Of a DNA stretch of 64,000 nucleotides, positions 58,850 through 64,000 are shown in pieces. Position numbers and translations under genes: made by a program. Within the stretch, counting starts at the first letter, position 1. Each line of letters opens with the position of its first letter. The notes below the pieces were generated by a model. It searched no databases, was not told where the DNA came from, and saw only the letters and a program-made list of their open reading frames with translations. Source of the DNA: Coccinella septempunctata (Eukaryota; Arthropoda; Insecta; Coleoptera; Coccinellidae); assembly GCF_907165205.1 (NCBI RefSeq), contig NC_058189.1:51424270-51488269 (forward strand). Direction: 5' to 3'.

Positions 58850-59417
58850 CAGTGTAAGTCTTCAACTCGTACAAATATTTTAACCCTAGATTTTTGAGGT
58901 CAATAGAAACACTTTTTTATTTCACCATTTTTTCAGAATCGTCTCGGTTTAAAAGATACCTTTGAAAACCAAACAAAAATGTAATTCTTAGTTCTAACAA
59001 AAGGTTTTATCGAATTAAATGAATTTCGGAATATAGTTTTTCATTTATTTGATTAATCTTTTTGGAACACAAGATATCACCCACATCTTCTAGTTTTCTC
59101 ATTATGACCATTAAGTACCAAAAAAATACAAAAAATTCAAGGAACATAACTCTTGAAGACAGCTTGGACGCTATTTAATGCATATGTGAACGTTTTGTAA
59201 AATAAAAGTATTCTTCGTATTTTCTCGTATAATGCGCCGTTTTCGAGTAATATTATGCTCAAAAATTAAAAATTATCTGTGAAATTTGAAAAATTGGGTA
59301 CAATTCTGTTTGAAAGCTCCACAGATAGGTAGTGTCACAGATTTAGCTAGTTAGGTGTTTCTTTTGACTTCAAGAATCACCTGTTAAAATATTTGTACGA
59401 GTCAAAGACTCACCCTG
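58850..59417. mobile_element. MITE family A, copy A12 (internal deletion)
   Basis: Starts CAGTGTAAGTCTTCAACTCG and ends GTCAAAGACTCACCCTG, TA on both sides. Lacks ~50 bp next to the right terminal repeat (TTTAGCTAGTTAG jumps to GTGTTTCTTTTGAC). Confidence 0.8.
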
Positions 59418-59731
59418 TATAATTATAATAAAAAAAAAATAACAACAGGTACGTAGCGTCAATCGCATAGGCTGGAATTATCTTCTAAATGCCAAAAAAA
59501 TTAATATGAAAGACCCAAACTCGAGCCCAAACTATTTTTTGACCTCTTAAATTTTTTACCAACTACTCATTTACGCCCTGAACGAGGCCCTGAATTTTTT
59601 CGTCATAATTGGGATTTTTGAAAATCACAGAAACTTGACATAATATTTCCAAGTCCTTATTTGGCTAAATTTGTCAAAAAAAGAAGTAGAACTTCATTCA
59701 CATAATCACATGTGAAATAGACTCGAATGTA
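59418..59731. other. AT-rich spacer between two MITEs
   Basis: Nothing recognised. Confidence 0.3.
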
Positions 59732-60309
59732 CAGGATGGGCAAAATTCGTTGTCCACTGAGGGGATCTCGAGAACTATAGCAGCTAGATGAAAACGAATG
59801 ATACATTGTCGAGCTCTTTTTTCATCTAATCCAAATCTGAAAAAAGAATCGGCCTATCATTTTTAGATTTCGAGTTATAAACAAAAATTTTGACGATTCC
59901 GAAAAATTCTCCTAACTTTTTTGTCTTTGAAGTTACAGATCTGAAACTTAAACCTTCTTAAGCACTTTCATGAGTAAAAGAAGATTTTTTTCCAATTCAA
60001 AAATAACAAATTCAATAAAAGCGTTTAAAAAAATTAAATTTCACCTAATGATTCGAAATGAAAAAATATTTTGAGCTCATCACTGGATTCTACGTAAAAA
60101 AGTGCCTGAAGAAGGTTCGAGGTTCAGATTTGTAACTTCAAAGACAAACAAGTTATGAGAACTTCAAGAAATTGTTAAACTCAAAAACGAAGTATCGTAG
60201 GAGGTTGCGGTTTTCACCATTCCTTGTTTCTCCGAAAATGAGCTGGGAAATGTGTCATCCGTTTTCTTCTAGCTGCTATAGTTCACGAGATCCTCTCAGT
60301 AGACAACAG
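59732..60309. repeat. MITE family B, copy B8 (right tip missing)
   Basis: Starts CAGGATGGGCAAAATTCGTT and runs to CTCTCAGTAGACAAC, where the terminal ~17 bp are replaced by other DNA. Confidence 0.8.
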
Positions 60310-63300
60310 GCGAATTTCTAAAAAAGACAATCAATACAAAAATCCAGAATAAGAAGCCTGGCAGTTCCAAGGACAATTCAAAAATATATTTCACAAGATT
60401 TTAAATTTTTTTCTATTGAAGGAGTCTGAACCAGGCACCAAATGGATATCCCAAATTTTTCAGTCAATCAATCATTTAGTTGGGTAGTAAAGATTTATCA
60501 GTAAGCAACAATCTAGGAAACATTTAATAAAAACACTTTTTTGTAAGATTTTTTTGTGTTCAGATGTTACAGAAAAAAAACATTTTGAAGATTTCAAAAT
60601 CCTTAACCTCAATACATAGGTGAGTGCTTTTTCTGATCATTCTTCAAATAGGGATTGTCGTTGAAATGATGACCAGAAAGTGCGCTCATGGATCTCCGCA
60701 GAAATCTCCGGTTCCATGGCCCTTGAACAAACATTTTCCGCCACAGCTAAGCATCGGGAATTATCAGCATACATTATCGCTATTATTATTTCAGGTGTGA
60801 AAGGTTGCCACAGCCACGTTTCCAACTAGTATAGAAATAATGACCGATGCACAATCCGCTTCCTTTGAAAATAAAGGTTATCTCTCTGGTTTCTTTTAAT
60901 TATCATCAATCTGTTTAATGGAACTTTTTGTTCAGCATTTTCCGCTCCGGGTACCATTTATTCATTCAGACCTTTTAAAACGGTTTTTTATTTTAATTTA
61001 TCGCCGAGATATATTCTGGCACTGTTGCCGAAGGAATTAACAGTGCATAGATTTTTCCCTGAAATGAAATCAGAGCGAATTTATAATACTTAATGTTGAA
61101 TGTTGTCCATAAAGTGGAGTGCAGTGTGTTTTCCAATACTGGATGGTATTGATTAGATTTGATTACTTAGCAACGATGAACCTTGAAATCCGACCTCAAC
61201 AATAGAATTAATAAAAATTCGGAGACTTTCTTTTTCCCTTGCAATCAATTTTGACTACATAGGGGTCTTTTTTGAACCCAGTTGAATGGAACCAGTTTAA
61301 TGGAATCAGTTGAAGTGATTTTATTTGATGAACTGTCGAAGAGCAAATCGGTGTGGATATTTCCGATGAAAAATTCACATAAGTTTTTGAGCAACCTGCT
61401 TGGATACAGCAGTTTGTTCCCCCATAATTGCAAGGGGTAGAAAATGTCACCAAAGATTCCTGGTTTCTAGCCAGCTTTTTTTCAACTAAATATCATGAAA
61501 AATCCAAACTATAACATTCTGTGCTATAAATAATAACACTACTCATTATATGGCGTATCAACCTATGATCGATTTTTTCATGAAAATTTTCAACCTAGCT
61601 TTTCACATTATTTTTTACACAGGAAGAAAAAAGCAAGATGTCCCTGTTCTAATGATAGGCTATAAAATTATACCTAATTTCATAGACTTCATCAGAGTTC
61701 CCCATTCGTTTCTTTTTTAAACATACATATATTTTTTGTGTATAATTTCAAATCAAACATCAGAAGCAATTGATTAACATAATCCAGTGAATTTCTACCC
61801 GAATACTTGCTCGAAAATTCAAATTTTCAAATATAGAAAGTGAACTTAATTCTTAGCAAACTTCATCGAGTACTTCATGAAGTGCACATTGATGGTTGTG
61901 AGTTATAACCAAAATGAATTTTTTCTCAGAAATGTGATTCGAAATAAAACTTCGGAACGTTTTTTACCCTGGGAGCAATAAATAAATGTAAAGTCTCCAG
62001 ATGGTACGTTGGGCTCACTCTTGAACTTTTAAGAACTTTCCTTATGTTCCCCAGGTGTGGGAATTCAAGAATTGAGTCCATAGGCCCTATGCTTGCGAAA
62101 AGCCACATGCATCAACTAAATGCGTTCTCAAACTCAACAACTTCTGAAACACGCTAAGTTCGTGAATACACAAGTGAATACTCTTGTTAAAAATGAATAT
62201 AAAAAGCACACCTCATTTATTATAAACTACTCTTCAAGTTTTTTGAATGCATATTTGAAATAATTGAGATACTTCTTACCATTCCACTTCTAAAAAACGG
62301 TATCAAAGTTCAGAAATTGTCAATTCAACGTACGTTCGATGAACACCTATTATTGCAAAAGTATAACATTCATGAAGAAAAAGCCACTCCACCATAATTT
62401 TCTCAATTATCCGATAATAAAGTAATAACCGCAGTAACTAGCGAGGTAACTTCTTCCATAAATTCTTAATCATCCGATCATTTGTTTGGAAAAGTTGCCG
62501 GCAATTTCTTCGTTGTCGACGGTAATCCATTGATTCAGTGCAACTAACATACCTTACTATCTATTTTATGTTTTATACGGGAAATATAACAGGTGGCGTT
62601 CATTTAATGCTCAGTGAAAATAGTTCTAGTTCATATGGGAATTATCGGTGTACCCATCCTATTTCGACGAGTGGTATAGCATTTGACATACATATATCAT
62701 GAAAGAAGATCTTGAATAACATTCCGGAACTCAATTAAGGCCGCATTGCACAAGAACAGCCATTCTATAATATTCCTTGATCGATGTTTGAAGAATGAAT
62801 GAAATAAACGTGGAAATAAGTTGAATTTGAGATAGGAAGGCGCCATTATAGAGGAAACATTCTGTTAATTGAGTATTTCCATTTATTGATTTCAAACTAG
62901 TTTTTAGTCTCGTTTTTAGTTGACAATTTCCATACTAAATTTGCCGAGTAATTGATCGTTTTTTGATATAAGCATCAATAATTGAATACCTAATGTTTTG
63001 AAAATATTTCAAATGTCCATATACTGAATATCTCTGAATTTCACGAGAAATTTCATAAATGGCAGTTGTTTCTTAAAATAATCAGGATAATTGAAGTGTT
63101 ACTACCATCTTGTAGAATGTAAATTTGTTTTTTCATCTCTAAAACTAAGAATACTCTTAAGATTAAGAATATTTTCCAACTAAAATACATCATCTGAGGA
63201 ATCTCTTACTTCATTTGAATTAATTGTACAGTTTGAGTTCGAGTTGCGTTTAAATTTGAACCTAGCTCAACTTCAACAATTACCTCGACAATTACGTACA

Positions 63301-64000
63301 TTTTTGACAGGTTAAACTAGGATCAATGCTGAATTCGAATTTTAACTGTACAACCCCACCTTAATGACTGAGAATTTGATACGTGTTTCATTTTCTTCGA
63401 AAAAATTAATTTTCTGGTGTAAAATTTACCATTAAAAGATTTTGTTAGTGGATTGAACTTTTTCCACATAAGTGTTTTGTCGATGCAATGAACACTGACT
63501 GATTATTTTATAACATGTCGCCTAACTTGAATGTAAATTAATACTTCATCTCCGTGAAATTAACTAAACTACCTTGGAATTTAGGTTTTTTTTTTCGGCA
63601 TAATTTTAAAATAATTCACTTCACGGCTGGACTTTACTTTACGGACAGTGATCGATTTTGTTTGTATTTTTTTTATAGATGCAGTTTTTCATGAAAAATC
63701 GTTTGGTACTAGTCTCAACTCCGGCAAGCTTGTAGTTTAGGAGATATTAATTTTTGAAAATTGCATTTTTCCCATATATTTTGCCAAGTTTGATGGATTT
63801 TTCTAGGTTATATCCGTTCAAACCACAGAATATCAATAGTTTTTTGTGTTGTTTCTATGGTTAATATAATTTCAGGAAACTTTTTATTTGAATGATATAA
63901 TTTTGCGAAAAATGTTTGGATGGAAACTGAACTGAACATTATTTATCAATTTTCCAATTTATTAAAACTGAATGATTTTAAGGTTAGCTTAGGTTAGGAA
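60310..64000. other. AT-rich DNA, probably upstream intron or intergenic
   Basis: No repeat family identified in these 3.7 kb, and frames of 60-81 codons are unsupported. It may hold the promoter or a 5' untranslated exon of the minus-strand gene, but no donor with a convincing exon could be chosen. The window closes with TTAGCTTAGGTTAGG, too short to call telomeric. Confidence 0.35.

Noticed and set aside
60637..60825. 62-codon minus-strand frame upstream of the gene, considered as an upstream exon
   Set aside because: No acceptor or donor in a consistent phase and no recognisable peptide; left as unassigned DNA.
63980..63998. TTAGCTTAGGTTAGG at the window end, resembling the insect telomere repeat TTAGG
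   Set aside because: Only two or three imperfect units; such text is common in AT-rich insect DNA.

Overview
The window is AT-rich animal DNA, almost certainly from an insect. The evidence is three mariner transposase remnants, a pogo-like and a hAT-like element, short introns with long poly-T acceptors, and a very dense set of small inverted-repeat elements ending in CAGGGTG...CACCCTG at TA sites. The insect order cannot be fixed from sequence alone; a beetle is a guess. No tRNA, rRNA, CRISPR array or bacterial-type operon was seen.

Only one host gene is supported, and only its 5' part. It lies on the minus strand. A coding exon with the probable start codon is at 55695-55865 and a second exon at 47375-47467. 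They are joined by an intron of about 8.2 kb with matching phase and good splice sites. The joined start encodes a Pro/Arg-rich N-terminus followed by a hydrophobic signal-like or anchor segment, and then another phase-1 donor. No later exon is recognisable, so positions 1-47374 are probably intronic sequence of this gene (an intron of at least 47 kb). At least one non-coding exon should lie upstream, above 55866.

Most of that intron is transposon debris. About a dozen copies of one ~620-bp MITE family (called A here), eight of another (B), and single or paired copies of families C, E, G, H, L and M can be followed, often nested in one another. Around 7.0-12.5 kb there is a 4.65-kb foldback element. 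It consists of two inverted arms of ~150-bp tandem repeats, has its own terminal inverted repeats and a 9-bp target duplication, and sits inside an E element whose empty copy is at 34.5-35.3 kb. Around 38.9-40.6 kb a pogo-like element with TA flanks carries a nested hAT-type element with an exact 8-bp target duplication. A 140-bp perfect palindrome is at 18.2-18.5 kb, and a hammerhead-ribozyme-like core lies at 17.93 kb.

Between the repeats lie islands of higher-GC, apparently single-copy DNA of 200-600 bp (5.5, 13.1, 16.5, 19.8, 23.4, 25.3, 30.8, 33.3, 35.7, 38.2, 44.6, 50.3 and 58.5 kb). They lack convincing coding or splice structure and are candidates for intronic regulatory DNA. The rest is plain AT-rich intronic or intergenic sequence.
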